64,000 bases of DNA, from NCBI RefSeq assembly GCF_013179805.1, contig NZ_SRRZ01000006.1, positions 6,379 through 70,378 on the forward strand. Reading direction: 5' to 3'. Made by a program: the position numbers and the translations under genes. Shown one piece after another: positions 44,762 to 51,911 of this stretch (the stretch's first letter is position 1; the number at the start of each line of letters is the position of its first letter). A model generated the notes under the pieces. It was not told where the DNA came from. It did no database searches and saw only the letters and a program-made list of their open reading frames with translations. Origin of the DNA: Microcoleus asticus IPMA8 (GTDB taxonomy: Bacteria > Cyanobacteriota > Cyanobacteriia > Cyanobacteriales > Microcoleaceae).

Positions 44762-45831
44762 AAAGTAGCGAACTAACCCTGGAGTTTCATGCCGAAGCCA
44801 TGCTGTCTGACTACGTAACTGCTGTTACTTGGTCGCCGGATGGCACAACTTTAGCAATCTGTTCTGCTGCGGGCGAAGTGGTGCTGGCGGCAGTAGGGGC
44901 AGTTAATGAATTGTCCTTGCAAACGCTACAAACTGCCACGGGTAAATCAGCCGATTGCTTGTCTTTTTCCCGTGACAGTCAATTTCTAGCTGCTAGCGGA
45001 CAAGATGGAAAAGTGCGAATTTGGCGCGTTAATTCTGGGGAATTAATTGCTGATTTGGATAACCAGCGCGTCTGGGTTGATAAGTTAGCTTGGAGTCCCA
45101 ACTGCAATCAGTTAGCTTTCAGTATGGGCCGCTACGTTCAAGTATGGAATGCTGAGGATAATGTTGTTGAAGTAACGCTGAATTTCGACTCATCATCTAT
45201 CCTCGATTTAGCATGGCACCCTATGGTTCAATATCTGGCAGTTAGCGGCTATCAAGGGGTCAAAGTTTGGCATGGCGAAGACTGGGACGAAGACCCGGAA
45301 ATTTTATCAGTACCCTCTGCAACAGGTGCAATTGCTTGGTCGCCACAAGGGGAATTTTTAGCTTGCGGCAATATGGACAATACTCTAATTGTTAATGAAT
45401 GGGGCAATTTTGAACCCTGGGTAATGCAGGGTTTTCCGGGGAAAGTTCGGCAGTTAGCTTGGTCGGATAAAACTAATTCCTTGGGTGCGCCTTTGTTAGC
45501 AGCTGCGAGTTCTGAAGGTATTTCAGTGTGGGAAAAACACGCTGATGAAAGTATCGGTTGGGATTCTTGGGGGTTAGAGGTGCATGAAAAAGTTGTAAAT
45601 GCGATCGCCTTTCAACCTTCCACATTTTTATTAGCTTCCGCAGCCGCAGACGGTCAAGTTTGTTTGTGGGACGAAGCAGAACAATTGCTGCAAATTCTAG
45701 AAGGTGCAGAGGGCGGTTTTTCCTGTCTCGCATGGCATCCCGATGGTCAGTTTCTCGCCGCTGGCGGTGGTGGTGGCGAATTGCTTGTTTGGTCAAAGTC
45801 TATGCGCGGCAAAGGCTTCGGGCGGCGCTAA
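44749..45831 (+). CDS. WD40-repeat protein coupled to the zinc GTPase
   Basis: A 360-residue protein made almost entirely of seven or so WD40 blades, for example VTAVTWSPDGTTLAICSAAGEVVLA, CLSFSRDSQFLAASGQDGKVRIW, LAWSPNCNQLAF, IAWSPQGEFLACGNMDN and CLAWHPDGQFLAAGGGGGELLVW. There is no signal peptide. It should fold as one cytoplasmic beta-propeller for protein contacts. The start lies inside the GTPase gene (13-base overlap), which implies translational coupling and joint Zur control. It may be the scaffold or client adaptor of the GTPase; this is inference. Confidence 0.85.
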   Translation: MSGLKSSELTLEFHAEAMLSDYVTAVTWSPDGTTLAICSAAGEVVLAAVGAVNELSLQTLQTATGKSADCLSFSRDSQFLAASGQDGKVRIWRVNSGELIADLDNQRVWVDKLAWSPNCNQLAFSMGRYVQVWNAEDNVVEVTLNFDSSSILDLAWHPMVQYLAVSGYQGVKVWHGEDWDEDPEILSVPSATGAIAWSPQGEFLACGNMDNTLIVNEWGNFEPWVMQGFPGKVRQLAWSDKTNSLGAPLLAAASSEGISVWEKHADESIGWDSWGLEVHEKVVNAIAFQPSTFLLASAAADGQVCLWDEAEQLLQILEGAEGGFSCLAWHPDGQFLAAGGGGGELLVWSKSMRGKGFGRR

Positions 45832-45900
45832 GTTCGCATACGCACCCGTTTGACCAAAACATATACAATTGAAAACTTTAGGACTTACCCACGGATGCCC

Positions 45901-45965
45901 AGAAACCGGGTTTTTCGAGCGTCTACTTCGTTGCAGACCGCATCAAGTAAAAAACCCGGTTTCTA
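45901..45965. repeat. AGAAACCGGGTTTTT / AAAAAACCCGGTTTCT element
   Basis: A 65-base inverted-repeat element of the same family as 5542-5574 and 13170-13234, placed between the convergent WD40 (+) and znuB (-) genes, where it could end both transcripts. The rest of the 268-base gap is A/T-rich without a gene. Confidence 0.7.
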
Positions 45966-46099
45966 AGCGTCGAAGTGCGTCCAGGACTGAACTTGCTCTT
46001 TACAAAATCCTAGATTACTATAAGTAGGGCGTTAAATTACTTTTTGGGTAAGTAAGCGTAAAAAACCCACAACAAATAGAGTGTGTGCATCCAGGGGTG

Positions 46100-46936
46100 T
46101 TATCCTCTCTTTCTTGTCAAAATCCCTTGACTGGGACTGAACAGCAAAGCCACTAAAAACAACCCAAAAACAACTAATACAATTGCCGCACCAGATGGCA
46201 TATTCAAATAATAGCTGAAATACATACCAGTTACGCTAGCTGTAATCCCAATAATTGATCCCAATCCCATCATTAAATGCAGCTCTTTTACCAACAAATA
46301 CGCCGTAATTCCGGGTCCGATTAACAGCGAAATTACTAACAGCGCCCCCACAGTTTGCAAACTCGCAACAATCGTCAGCGTAATTGCCGAAATCATCCCG
46401 AAATAAATCCAGTTTACAGGCAAACCGGACGCTTGCGCCCCCAGCGGGTCAAAAGTATAGAATAGCAGTTCTTTATAAAGGAGTTTAACCGCCACCAAAA
46501 TTACCAAAGTTATGACAAAAGTCTGCTGCACGTCAGCAGGTGCAACTGACAAGATATTTCCGAACAGAAAACCGTCTAGGTCTAATTTGGTGGTTCGCAA
46601 GAGGCTAATCAAGGTGATGCTAATTGCTAAAAATGTAGATAGAATTAATGCCATGACGGCATCAATTTTGAGGCGCGATTGCGATTGAATCCACGCCATA
46701 ATTACCGCGCTGATAATTCCCGATATAAACGCGCCGATCGAAATATTGAAACCTAAAGAAAAAGCTACTGGCAATCCTGCTAATACTGAATGGGCAATCA
46801 TGTCAACCATCATTCCCATTTGCTGTACAATTAAATAAGAGCCGACAACGGCGCAGAGAATTCCTAGCAAAACGCCGACGGCGATCGCATTTCGCATGAA
46901 CTCGAATTGTAGTGGCTCAATTAGTAGGTTTAACAT
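46100..46936 (-). CDS. znuB: Zinc ABC transporter permease ZnuB
   Basis: A 278-residue protein with about eight membrane spans and the ABC-3 family layout: QMGMMVDMIAHSVLAGLPVAF near the N-terminus, DPLGAQASGLP, and LLVISLLIGPGITAYLLVKELHLMM. It is the membrane channel of the ZnuABC importer. It lies downstream of znuC on the same strand, separated by 96 bases that contain an ACAGGC..GCCTGT palindrome. Metal choice (Zn versus Mn) cannot be settled from the permease alone; the neighbours argue for zinc. Confidence 0.88.
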   Translation of the reverse strand: MLNLLIEPLQFEFMRNAIAVGVLLGILCAVVGSYLIVQQMGMMVDMIAHSVLAGLPVAFSLGFNISIGAFISGIISAVIMAWIQSQSRLKIDAVMALILSTFLAISITLISLLRTTKLDLDGFLFGNILSVAPADVQQTFVITLVILVAVKLLYKELLFYTFDPLGAQASGLPVNWIYFGMISAITLTIVASLQTVGALLVISLLIGPGITAYLLVKELHLMMGLGSIIGITASVTGMYFSYYLNMPSGAAIVLVVFGLFLVALLFSPSQGILTRKRG

Positions 46937-47032
46937 TGAATTACATCAATAATAGGATTTTTTAAAGCACAATCAACTGCACAGGCGGGACGCCTGTGCC
47001 ACAATCAGCTTTAAAGATAAATCTTTTTTTGC

Positions 47033-47752
47033 TTAGGCAGCCACTAAACTTAAATCGTATCCATAGGCTTTTTGAATATTGGCTGCGGTGAGCACTTCCC
47101 GGCAGGAACCCGTGGCAATTAACTGCTTGTTGAGCAATAATAAATTGTCGTACTGTTTTAAAGTTTCGCCTAAATCGTGGCTGATTACTAGCAATGTTTT
47201 ATTTTCGGCTTTGAGTTCGGCAAAAATATCGAAAATAATTTCTTCTGTTGCTTTGTCGATCGCGTTAAAAGGCTCGTCGAAGAAGAATAAATCGGCTTGT
47301 TGGGCGATCGACCTTGCTAAGAAAATCCGCTGCTGCTGTCCGCCAGACAGTTCGCCAATTTGCCGATCGCGCAAATCCCACATTCCCACCCGCAGCAAAG
47401 CAGCTTTGACCAATTCTTGCGACTGCTTCGAGGGACTGCGAAACCAACCAGTCTGGACAGTTCGCGCCATCATCACCGCATTCCACACCGTAATCGGATA
47501 ATCCCAGTCAATTTGCGATCGCTGCGGCACATAAGCCACCCGCGACAACTGTTGCTTCAGCAGCCGCCCCTGATATTTCACCAAACCCCGACAGGCCGGG
47601 ATCAATCCCAGCATCGCTTTCACCATCGTGCTTTTTCCCGCGCCGTTGGGGCCGAACACACCAGTTAATTGCCCGGATTCTAAATGGAAATTCACGCTGT
47701 TGAGGGCCGAAATTCCGCGATAATTGACAGCCAAGTCTTGCACTTCTAGCAT
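47033..47752 (-). CDS. znuC: Zinc ABC transporter ATPase ZnuC
   Basis: A 239-residue protein. Walker A GPNGAGKST, Q-loop YVPQRSQIDWDYPI, signature LSGGQQQR, Walker B LFFFDEPFNAID and switch His in VISHDLG are all intact. The YVPQR--IDWDYPITV motif is typical of the Zn/Mn ATPases. It supplies the energy for ZnuB. It is transcribed away from znuA from a shared 90-base promoter region holding a Zur-box-like palindrome. Confidence 0.9.
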   Translation of the reverse strand: MLEVQDLAVNYRGISALNSVNFHLESGQLTGVFGPNGAGKSTMVKAMLGLIPACRGLVKYQGRLLKQQLSRVAYVPQRSQIDWDYPITVWNAVMMARTVQTGWFRSPSKQSQELVKAALLRVGMWDLRDRQIGELSGGQQQRIFLARSIAQQADLFFFDEPFNAIDKATEEIIFDIFAELKAENKTLLVISHDLGETLKQYDNLLLLNKQLIATGSCREVLTAANIQKAYGYDLSLVAA

Positions 47753-47817
47753 AATTCGAGATTTTGAGAACGATTCTTGTTCGTAGCTACTAGAATAGGA
47801 TAACTCGAAAAAGCAAT

Positions 47818-47830
47818 AACGATTATCGTT
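47818..47830. promoter_or_regulatory. Zur-box-like palindrome between znuC and znuA
   Basis: AACGATTATCGTT is a perfect 6-1-6 dyad, inside AATAACGATTATCGTT, 12 bases before the znuA start and 66 bases before that of znuC. It resembles the AATGATAA..TTATCATT family of Zur sites. Its place fits joint repression of both transcripts. Confidence 0.6.
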
Positions 47831-47842
47831 CCAAAGGTAAAA

Positions 47843-48892
47843 ATGTTAAAGAAGTTGGCTGGAAAAACCAGCAGATTGTGCGGTGCGACTGTTTTGGCAA
47901 TCGGCTGCGGACTGGTTGGGTGCAGTGGAGAGCAGAACGCAAGCAATGGCAGGCCACAGAGTCCCGCCGCCAACTTGCCCAAAGTCGTCGCCACGACTGG
48001 CGTTATCTGCGACATAACTAAAGAAATTGCTCAAAGTTCGATCGACACCATCTGTCTCATCAAGCCGGGAGACGACCCCCACGCCTATCAAACCAAGCCG
48101 GAAGACCGCAAAGCGATTGAAACAGCAAATCTGATTTTATACGGCGGCTACAACCACGAACCCAGCATCATTAAGTTAATTCAATCCAGCAGTAATTCCG
48201 CGCCCAAAATCGCCGTACACGAACTCGCAGTTCCCAAACCGCTGACGGGCGAACACGAGCACGAACACGGTGAAGAGAAAGCGGAAAACAAATCCCATGC
48301 AGAAGGCGAAAAAATTCCTGACCCTCACGTTTGGCATAACCCTCAAAATGGCATCCGTATGGTAGAAACAATTCGGGATGAATTGAGGAAAGTTTCCCCC
48401 AGCAATGCTCAACTTTATACCAAAAATGCAGCAAGCTTAACAGATGAGTTGCAAAAAATAGATACTTGGATAAAAGCTCAAATTGCGACAATTCCAGCTC
48501 AAAAACGCAAGTTAGTAACAACTCACGATGCTCTGACTTACTATGCCGATGCTTACGGTTTGGAGATTGCTGGAGCTTTGCAGGGTGTGACAACAGAGGA
48601 ACAGCCCACAGCCGCCAGAATTGCGGAATTGTCCTCAGAAATGAAGACTGCAGGAGTGCCGACAATTTTTGTCGAAACCACAACTAATCATAAGTTGATG
48701 GAGACTGTGGCGAGGGAGGCAAATGTCAAAATTTCGGACAAGGAACTTTACAGCGACGAGTTGGGAGGCTCCGGCACCGGTGCTGATACCTATGAGGGAA
48801 TGCTAAAAACTAATACTTGCGCGATTACTTCTGGCCTCGGCGGCAATTGTACTCCCTTCTCAGGACAAGCAACACCAACTCCCAAACCATAG
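47843..48892 (+). CDS. znuA: Zinc ABC transporter substrate-binding lipoprotein ZnuA
   Basis: A 349-residue protein. The lipoprotein signal ends in LVGCSGE (Cys27), so it is anchored in the plasma membrane facing the periplasm. Cluster A-I metal-binding family features: KPGDDPHAYQTKPED (His), a His/Glu-rich loop GEHEHEHGEEKAENKSHAEGE typical of zinc rather than manganese binders, DPHVWHNPQNG (His), TTHDALTYYADAYGL (His) and FVETTTNHKLMETVA. Two late cysteines (TNTCAITSGLGGNC) may form a disulphide. It captures zinc for ZnuBC. Confidence 0.92.
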   Translation: MLKKLAGKTSRLCGATVLAIGCGLVGCSGEQNASNGRPQSPAANLPKVVATTGVICDITKEIAQSSIDTICLIKPGDDPHAYQTKPEDRKAIETANLILYGGYNHEPSIIKLIQSSSNSAPKIAVHELAVPKPLTGEHEHEHGEEKAENKSHAEGEKIPDPHVWHNPQNGIRMVETIRDELRKVSPSNAQLYTKNAASLTDELQKIDTWIKAQIATIPAQKRKLVTTHDALTYYADAYGLEIAGALQGVTTEEQPTAARIAELSSEMKTAGVPTIFVETTTNHKLMETVAREANVKISDKELYSDELGGSGTGADTYEGMLKTNTCAITSGLGGNCTPFSGQATPTPKP

Positions 48893-49001
48893 ACTTCGTA
48901 GGGTGCAGCAAGCACCTTACATTTACTGGGTACGCAGCACAATGCAGCACTCGCCCTCGCAGGGGTTTTCGATGGCGATCGCTGCGTTTGCTTCGATGAC
49001 T

Positions 49002-49262
49002 TTAAGGTGAATCTTCCCCATCGGTGCTGGGGGGTTTTTGCCCAATTCCCAATTGCTTCTTAGAGGATTTTAAGTCTTTCCAAAGCGCCTTAATATCTTT
49101 ATAGGCTTTCTCAGAACTAATTTTTCCCCCAGTTTCTAGCGAGCAAATATAAGTGATTTTTTGAGCAAACTCCTGCAAGTTGGCATTAAACGCCAAGTTT
49201 TCTGGCGTGAAATCACCGTAGTAGCGATTGCGAGGATGTAAAAAATCTTCCCGCTCTTTCAT
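49002..49262 (-). CDS. DUF7219-type small cyanobacterial protein
   Basis: An 86-residue protein. The N-terminal FLHPRNRYYGDFTPENLAFNANLQEFAQKITYICSLETGGKIS is well ordered and matches a short family restricted to cyanobacteria (DUF7219 as I recall it). AGGAGGGGGC lies just before the ATG on the minus strand. Helical and soluble; function unknown. Confidence 0.75.
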   Translation of the reverse strand: MKEREDFLHPRNRYYGDFTPENLAFNANLQEFAQKITYICSLETGGKISSEKAYKDIKALWKDLKSSKKQLGIGQKPPSTDGEDSP

Positions 49263-49551
49263 TGCCCCCTCCTAATTTAACTTTTGGTATGCAACTTTTG
49301 TTTCGGTCTCTGCTGTTAATAGCACTATTTGTACTTAGTATCGCGGCTTTAACTTGCTTCTATTGTATTGCGTAAGTAGCAATTGTGCTTTTTCGCTCTG
49401 TATTTAGTCTATTAATACAGTCTTAACCTTAAGCTAGCTTTATTTTAACTTTTCTTTAACCTAACAGCCAAAAAATTGGGAAATGCGAGGTTCGCATCTC
49501 CCTTTAGATAGATTTTAGAGCGGTTGATTAACCTTTTCTGAAGCCGAATAT
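49263..49551. other. Intergenic region upstream of the metallothionein 3' end
   Basis: 289 A/T-rich bases between the DUF7219 start and the metallothionein stop. No gene, repeat or clear terminator is recognised. Confidence 0.35.
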
Positions 49552-49719
49552 TTATTTGTGGCACTCGCAGCCGGTGTGGCCGCAGCCGCTGCCGTTGGGG
49601 TGGCCGTCAGCGCAAGCACTGGAACAGTATTGTTTGGCGTCTTTTTCAATGGCGTCACTGAGGTTGACAACGCACAGGCAAGAAGGACAGGCACATTTTG
49701 TTTGGGTGGCAGTAGTCAT
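49552..49719 (-). CDS. bmtA: Bacterial metallothionein (SmtA/BmtA type)
   Basis: 55 residues starting at ATG 49719; the longer upstream frame crosses the operator and is not used. Nine cysteines in the SmtA arrangement (KCACPSCLC, YCSSAC, GCGHTGCECHK) and three histidines build the Zn4 cluster. It sequesters excess zinc and cadmium in the cytoplasm. The gene is divergent from its likely repressor, with a 40-bp palindrome between them, exactly as in the smtA/smtB and bmtA/bxmR systems. The symbol follows the Oscillatoria name and is by similarity. Confidence 0.93.
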   Translation of the reverse strand: MTTATQTKCACPSCLCVVNLSDAIEKDAKQYCSSACADGHPNGSGCGHTGCECHK

Positions 49720-49747
49720 TTTAGATTCTCCTGGTGGGGTTGTTTGT

Positions 49748-49787
49748 CTATACTTATATATGAACACATATTCAGATATAAGTATAG
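49748..49787. promoter_or_regulatory. SmtB/BxmR operator palindrome
   Basis: A 40-base dyad with perfect 12-base outer arms CTATACTTATAT and ATATAAGTATAG and the inner core TGAACACATATTCA, which matches the 12-2-12 SmtB-family operator. It lies 28 bases before the metallothionein start and 77 bases before the repressor start, so one site can repress both promoters. Confidence 0.85.
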
Positions 49788-49864
49788 GAAATGTAAAAGT
49801 TTTGTTACAAAACGTTTGCCATCGCACTAAAATGAAAATGAGAATTAAAACAAGCCTGGAAAAG

Positions 49865-50272
49865 ATGTCACCCAACTCTGCTGTTAACGGAGCGATAACT
49901 CAGTCTCACGAACAAAACGATACACCAACGTGCGATCGACCGCACCTAGTTGACTGTTTGCGCGCCGGGGACATCCAAGAACACGTTCTCAACACTGCAA
50001 AAGCGCAGCGGATGGCAGAGTTTTTCAGTCTTTTGGGAGATGCGAACCGCCTGCGGCTGCTGTCGGTATTGGCAAAACAAGAACTGTGCGTGTGCGACTT
50101 GGCTGCGGCGTTGAGTATGAGCGAGTCAGCAGTATCGCACCAGTTGCGGGCATTGCGGGCGATGCGGTTGGTAAGTTACCGCAAGGTTGGGAGACAAGTT
50201 TTTTATAGTTTACTCGATCGCCACGTTTTGGAACTTTACCAAGCAGTCGCCGAACACTTAGACGAAGCCTAA
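49865..50272 (+). CDS. bxmR: ArsR/SmtB-family metal-sensing repressor (BxmR/AztR type)
   Basis: 135 residues from ATG 49865, preceded by GGAAAAG; ATGs at 49832 and 49838 would add 9-11 residues. Winged-helix DNA-binding region SESAVSHQLRALRAMRLVSYRKVGRQVFYSL. Two metal sites are visible: alpha-3N ligands in ELCVCDL (Cys75, Cys77) together with N-terminal Cys/His (PTCDRPHLVDC), and the alpha-5 zinc site Asp118, His120, His131, Glu134. Having both sites is the trait of BxmR and AztR rather than plain SmtB. Metal binding releases DNA and induces the metallothionein. Confidence 0.88.
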   Translation: MSPNSAVNGAITQSHEQNDTPTCDRPHLVDCLRAGDIQEHVLNTAKAQRMAEFFSLLGDANRLRLLSVLAKQELCVCDLAAALSMSESAVSHQLRALRAMRLVSYRKVGRQVFYSLLDRHVLELYQAVAEHLDEA

Positions 50273-50274
50273 TA

Positions 50275-50475
50275 TTATTCTCCTTCGATGGTGTGGCCCG
50301 TAGCGACAACAGCTTGTTTAATAGACTCATCAGAAGCTTTGGCTTCAACGCTGACAGTTTTAGCCGCTATATCCACCTTGACAGAAGCATCGGATTCAAC
50401 AGTTTGGATGGCTTTGGTAATTGTATCACCGCAGCCAGTACAGACGATCGACGGAACTTTGAGTAGGAGTGCCAT
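50275..50475 (-). CDS. Heavy-metal-associated (HMA) domain protein
   Basis: 66 residues from the ATG ending at 50475 (MALLLKVPSIVCTGCGDTI). The ferredoxin-like HMA fold is complete, with a CTGC metal-binding pair in place of the common MxCxxC and GHTIEGE at the end. It is a small soluble carrier for Cu(I) or Zn(II), of the Atx1/CopZ kind. It is convergent with the repressor gene, ending only two bases from its stop. Its position next to the metallothionein system suggests zinc, but Cys-x-x-Cys chaperones mostly carry copper. Confidence 0.82.
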   Translation of the reverse strand: MALLLKVPSIVCTGCGDTITKAIQTVESDASVKVDIAAKTVSVEAKASDESIKQAVVATGHTIEGE

Positions 50476-50600
50476 AATAAAAGCCAAATATTGTAGATGA
50501 CAGTATTGATTGTGCTTTTATTTTAATCTAATTTCGCTTTCCAAGCAAAAGTGCGCCAGAATAAATTCTGACGCTACAAAAAGTAACTCCTCAGGCGCAG

Positions 50601-50647
50601 ACTAATGATTAATGACTGATGACTAATGACTGATGACTAATGACTTA
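50601..50647. repeat. Heptamer repeat (ACTAATG/ACTGATG) overlapping the aroF 3' end
   Basis: About six to seven units (TGACTAA/TGACTGA). The aroF stop codon (50623-50625) lies inside the array, so the last six residues of the protein (SLVISH) and the stop are repeat-encoded. Confidence 0.8.
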
Positions 50648-51474
50648 GTATCCGGTACGCACCGCCCAACGGCGGCGGCTACAGGTCGCAAACTAACAAC
50701 TAAATCTACCATATCCGCTAAAGAAAGAGCTTGCCGCGCGTCAGAAACCGATTTTTCCGGTTGCGGGTGACACTCAACAATTAATCCGTCAGCACCGCAA
50801 GCAACCGCTGCTTTGGCTAGTGGTGCGACTAATTCTCGCTTGCCGACTGCGTGAGAAGGGTCTACAATTACTGGCAAGTGAGTTAACTGTTTCAGCGCTG
50901 CGACTGCACCCAAATCTAATACATTCCGGGTGTAATTGTCGAAGCTGCGGATGCCTCTTTCGCACAGAACTACATCAGGATTTCCGTGACTGAGAATGTA
51001 TTCGGCGGCCATCACAAATTCTTCAATTGTGGCTGACAAGCCGCGTTTTAGCAGGACTGGTTTTCCGGCTTGACCGATCGCCTTTAGTAACTCGAAGTTT
51101 TGCATATTGCGACTGCCTATTTGCAGCATATCAGCATAGGTGACAACTGGCTCGATTTGGGCGATCGACATTACCTCTGTCACCACCGGTAAACCGTAAC
51201 GCCGGCTGACATCGGCTAAAATTTCGAGTCCCTCAATTCCCATGCCTTGGAAAGAATAGGGAGAAGTGCGGGGTTTGTAAACTCCGCCCCGCAAAGCTTG
51301 CACGGAGGCGGCGGATAGTTGGCGGGCGACTGTTTCCATTTGTGCGGAACTTTCGACGGTACAGGGGCCGCCGATGATTAATAATTCTGTGCCGCCGACT
51401 GAGACTGTTTCTGAGAGTTGAACAATTGTTTGGTGTTCTGGATGAGATTTGGTTACGAGTTTGGCTTCTAACAT
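50623..51474 (-). CDS. aroF: 3-deoxy-7-phosphoheptulonate (DAHP) synthase, type I-beta, short form
   Basis: 283 residues from ATG 51474 with AGGAAAA upstream; the longer TTG start would lie inside the terminator T-run and is rejected. Key motifs: IGGPCTVES, LRGGVYKPRTSPYSFQGMG, LKRGLSATIEEF, ERGIRSFDNYTRN, VIVDPSHAVG and VECHPQPE, covering phosphoenolpyruvate, erythrose-4-phosphate and metal binding. It catalyses the first step of the shikimate pathway. The N-terminal ferredoxin-like regulatory domain of many I-beta enzymes is absent, so the enzyme core is probably not feedback-inhibited. Control appears to lie in the attenuator leader at 51511-51633. Confidence 0.92.
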   Translation of the reverse strand: MLEAKLVTKSHPEHQTIVQLSETVSVGGTELLIIGGPCTVESSAQMETVARQLSAASVQALRGGVYKPRTSPYSFQGMGIEGLEILADVSRRYGLPVVTEVMSIAQIEPVVTYADMLQIGSRNMQNFELLKAIGQAGKPVLLKRGLSATIEEFVMAAEYILSHGNPDVVLCERGIRSFDNYTRNVLDLGAVAALKQLTHLPVIVDPSHAVGKRELVAPLAKAAVACGADGLIVECHPQPEKSVSDARQALSLADMVDLVVSLRPVAAAVGRCVPDTKSLVISH

Positions 51475-51510
51475 TAGGGAATTTTCCTGGAAATTTAAGT
51501 GGGTGGTTGA

Positions 51511-51546
51511 AAACAAAAAACCCGGAACTTTTAAGAGTTCCGGGTT
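51511..51546 (-). terminator. Attenuator terminator in the aroF leader
   Basis: On the minus strand a perfect 11-bp stem AACCCGGAACT/AGTTCCGGGTT (51546-51536 with 51529-51519, 6-base loop) is followed by TTTTTTGTTT. It lies 24 bases after the leader-peptide stop and 36 bases before the aroF start, so it can only act on transcripts heading into aroF. Confidence 0.85.
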
Positions 51547-51570
51547 GGTGCGAAAAGACAGCGCGACAAT

Positions 51571-51633
51571 TTACCCAGAACTTTGGTTGGGCCAAAAATA
51601 AAAGCTGTAGTACCAGTTACTGAATAATGTCAT
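51571..51633 (-). CDS. Aromatic-rich leader peptide of the aroF attenuator
   Basis: A 20-codon frame with ATG start and TAA stop. Residues 4-14 read FSNWYYSFYFW, and in all eight of 20 residues are aromatic: three Phe, three Tyr and two Trp. Its codons for Ser18-Ser19-Gly20 and the stop (AGTTCTGGGT, 51582-51573) can pair with the 5' arm of the downstream terminator (51546-51536) with one G-U pair, which would form an antiterminator. A ribosome stalled on the aromatic codons would leave this segment free, whereas one at the stop codon would cover it. The ribosome site is weak. Translation is inferred, not shown. Confidence 0.75.
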   Translation of the reverse strand: MTLFSNWYYSFYFWPNQSSG

Positions 51634-51677
51634 TGCTGTTTTCGCTTGTGCTCGATTGGTTGTTGGGAAAAGAAGTA

Positions 51678-51710
51678 GAAAAAACAAAACCGCAGGTGTT
51701 AATCTGCGGT
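51678..51710 (-). terminator. Upstream terminator-like hairpin, minus strand
   Basis: A 7-bp stem ACCGCAG/CTGCGGT with an 8-base loop, followed on the minus strand by TTTGTTTTTTCT. It could end the sulfotransferase transcript arriving from 52002. If so, the aroF promoter must lie in the ~45 bases between here and the leader peptide, where I see no clear -10/-35. Confidence 0.6.
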
Positions 51711-51755
51711 TCGCCCGGATGTTCACAGTGAATTGCAAATTCACTCCGGGCGAAC
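51709..51755. repeat. GTTCGCCCGGA / TCCGGGCGAAC inverted repeat
   Basis: Perfect 11-base arms enclose a second perfect dyad (GTGAATTGCAAATTCAC). It adjoins the terminator-like hairpin at 51678-51710, so the minus-strand transcript would carry three hairpins in a row before aroF. Confidence 0.65.
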
Positions 51756-51911
51756 TTGGCTGTACCAAAAATAAAAATAGCTGTTGGCTGTGAACATAGG
51801 TGAAGTGCTGCGATTTGTGGATTAAACACAATACTATTGGACAAGCTATCACAGGGAGACTGGGATGTCAAGTATTGTTTGCAAAATGTCATTGCCGTTT
51901 CCTTCGGGGGC

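Noticed and set aside
49720..49875. N-terminal extension of the metallothionein frame to 107 codons
   Set aside because: It crosses the 40-bp operator and the repressor start; the 55-residue form fits the family length exactly.
51571..51852. 93-codon frame containing the aromatic leader
   Set aside because: The upstream part passes through two hairpins and has no ribosome site; only the last 20 codons from ATG 51633 make sense as a leader peptide.
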